From: Clostridia bacterium BRH_c25
Lineage (GTDB): Bacteria > Bacillota_A > Clostridia > Lutisporales > Lutisporaceae
Assembly: GCA_001515955.1 (NCBI GenBank)
Contig: LOES01000185.1
Span: 1 to 8,153, forward strand
Length of the DNA stretch: 8,153 nt
Direction: 5' to 3'
Shown here: piece after piece, positions 6,978-8,153 of the stretch
How the letters are laid out: each line of letters starts with the position of its first letter
Position numbering within the stretch: position 1 is the first letter of the stretch
Translations under genes and position numbers: made by a program
Notes under the pieces: generated by a model
Database searches by the model: none
What the model saw: only the letters and a program-made list of their open reading frames with translations
Told to the model about the DNA's origin: nothing

Positions 6978-7979
6978 ATGAGTGAAAATAAATACCTATA
7001 TTCTGTTGCCAGAATACGAGCATTGGAAACAAAGCTTTTGGATAAGGCAAAAATTGAAAGAATGATTGAAGCCAGGAGTGCAGACGAAATTATAAAAATT
7101 CTCTATGAAACAGAATATGGGATTTCAATTTCCGAAATGAAGGGCATAGAAGACTATGAAACAGTACTTTCCAAGGAGCTTTCAAATACTTATGAGCTGC
7201 TGAGGGAAATATCTCCGGTTCCTGAACTTACCAACTTGTTTCTGTTGAAATATGACATACACAATTTAAAAACCCTGTTAAAGAGCAGCTATTTGGGTGA
7301 AGAGAATGACGGATTGTTAAGTGATATAGGCACCATACCCCTGCGGCGTCTTAAGGATATGGTAAAGGAGAAGGATTTCAGCGACCTGAATCCTATGCTT
7401 AAAGAATGCGCAGAGGAAGTAGTTGGAGAATTCACAGTGAATCCGGATCCACAGCTTATTGATGTGACAATGGACAAGTGCCTGTACAATCTCATGTACA
7501 AGACAGCTTCCGATAATAAAAGCAGCTTCTTGAAGGATTATATCTCAACCCAGATAGACTTGATAAATATTAAATCCCTTGTCAGGGTAAAATCAATGGG
7601 TTACGGTAGGGACTTCCTTAAGAAGGTCATACTTTCAAACGGCAAGCTTGACTATGCATTTTTTAATGATATTTTTGACGAATCCATTGAAGCACTGATT
7701 GATAGGTTGGCCTTCAAGGATTACAACAAGGTCATTGAAGAAGGTATATCCAGTTATATGAAGACAAAATCCCTGACGAAATATGAGAAGCTTTCTGACG
7801 ATTTTATATTTGAACTTGCCAAGAAGGGTAAATATGTTGCATTTGGAATCGAACCTCTGGTTGGCTATCTGATGGCCAAGGAGAATGAGGTTAAAATAAT
7901 CAGGATGATAATGGTCGGGAAAATCAATGAGATTCCGAATGAATTGATTAGAGAAAGGCTACGTGATGTATATGTATAA
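6978..7979 (+). CDS. ntpC: V/A-type ATPase subunit C (d-subunit homologue, AC39 family)
   Basis: Taken from ATG 6978, the product has 333 soluble residues, the usual length. It is the funnel-shaped adaptor that sits on the rotor ring and receives the central shaft. Family features are the N-terminal SENKYLYSVARIRALETKLL (2-21) and the C-terminal block GIEPLVGYLMAKENEVKII (289-307) followed by MVGKINEIPNELIRERLR. The C-terminal Glu-rich/Arg-rich segment is the best conserved part of the family. An upstream in-frame ATG at 6930 would add MHNPEAPLLEERRISS, which is not family-like and would lie over the ribosome binding site, so I reject it. The end overlaps the next gene by 14 bases. Confidence 0.94.
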   Translation: MSENKYLYSVARIRALETKLLDKAKIERMIEARSADEIIKILYETEYGISISEMKGIEDYETVLSKELSNTYELLREISPVPELTNLFLLKYDIHNLKTLLKSSYLGEENDGLLSDIGTIPLRRLKDMVKEKDFSDLNPMLKECAEEVVGEFTVNPDPQLIDVTMDKCLYNLMYKTASDNKSSFLKDYISTQIDLINIKSLVRVKSMGYGRDFLKKVILSNGKLDYAFFNDIFDESIEALIDRLAFKDYNKVIEEGISSYMKTKSLTKYEKLSDDFIFELAKKGKYVAFGIEPLVGYLMAKENEVKIIRMIMVGKINEIPNELIRERLRDVYV

Positions 7980-8153
7980 GATTGGAGTTATTGGAGATAA
8001 GGACTCCATACTTGGATTCAAGGCTCTGGGGATATCAGTATTTCCGACCACCGATATCAGGGAAGCCAACAGATTGATTCACAAGCTGGCAAAGGAGAAT
8101 TATGCAGTACTTTTTGTGACTGAGCAGCTTGCCAAGGACTTGGATGAAGCAAT
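7966..8153 (+). CDS. ntpG: V/A-type ATPase subunit F (NtpG), 5' part only (gene runs off the right edge)
   Basis: About 62 codons are present and the frame is open to the edge. The product begins with MYKIGVIGDKDSILGFKALG, the conserved opening of subunit F, followed by a typical hydrophobic strand, YAVLFVTEQLAKDL. Subunit F is about 100-110 residues, so roughly 40 are missing. It binds subunit D in the central shaft and modulates ATP hydrolysis. Two in-frame ATG codons compete: 7966 (seven bases after AAAGG at 7954-7958) and 7972 (13 bases). Spacing favours 7966, adding Met-Tyr; homologue starts would favour 7972. It overlaps the ntpC end by 14 or 8 bases. In E. hirae naming this gene is ntpG; elsewhere it is atpF. 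Confidence 0.9.
   Translation, partial: MYMYKIGVIGDKDSILGFKALGISVFPTTDIREANRLIHKLAKENYAVLFVTEQLAKDLDEA

Overview
The window looks like a chromosomal segment from a low-to-moderate G+C Gram-positive anaerobe, most likely of the Clostridia. The grounds are purine-rich AGGAGG-type ribosome binding sites, AT-rich spacers, a bacterial V-type ATPase in the ntp/aha gene order, and a B12-binding radical SAM protein of a type common in clostridia. I cannot name a species from the sequence alone.

Left edge (1-678, minus strand): the 5' two-thirds or less of a B12-binding radical SAM enzyme, cut by the window edge. It reads away from the rest of the window. A good sigma-A-like promoter (774-801, minus) and a leader inverted repeat (697-741) lie in the 229-base divergent spacer.

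DNA-repair pair (908-3267, plus): polX (X-family DNA polymerase with a PHP 3'-5' exonuclease domain) and nth (endonuclease III). They overlap by an ATGA junction and are probably translationally coupled. Together they supply the lesion-removal, end-cleaning and gap-filling steps of base excision repair.

Spacer 3268-3537: AT-rich, with a terminator-like hairpin plus T-run (3367-3411), an 18-bp dyad (3443-3460) and a possible 24-codon leader ORF (3483-3557). Termination of polX-nth and the start of the next operon should lie here.

V/A-type ATPase operon (3538 to the right edge, plus): stalk subunit (ntpF/ahaH), ntpI, ntpK, ntpE, ntpC and the start of ntpG (subunit F). This is the order of the Enterococcus hirae ntpFIKECG operon; the catalytic and shaft subunits A, B and D are expected just beyond the window. 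NtpI supplies the stator half-channel with its essential Arg, NtpK the ion-binding rotor ring, NtpF/NtpE the peripheral stalks, NtpC the rotor-ring adaptor and NtpG part of the central shaft. The NtpK sequence keeps the full Na+ ligand set known from E. hirae, so the pump is probably Na+-coupled.

I saw no mobile element, CRISPR array, tRNA or rRNA. The genes are recognisable families in ordinary arrangements. The points worth a second look are mostly regulatory: the divergent promoters, the leader hairpin, the operon-leader structures and the ntpK translation-initiation region. I do not see a novel system.
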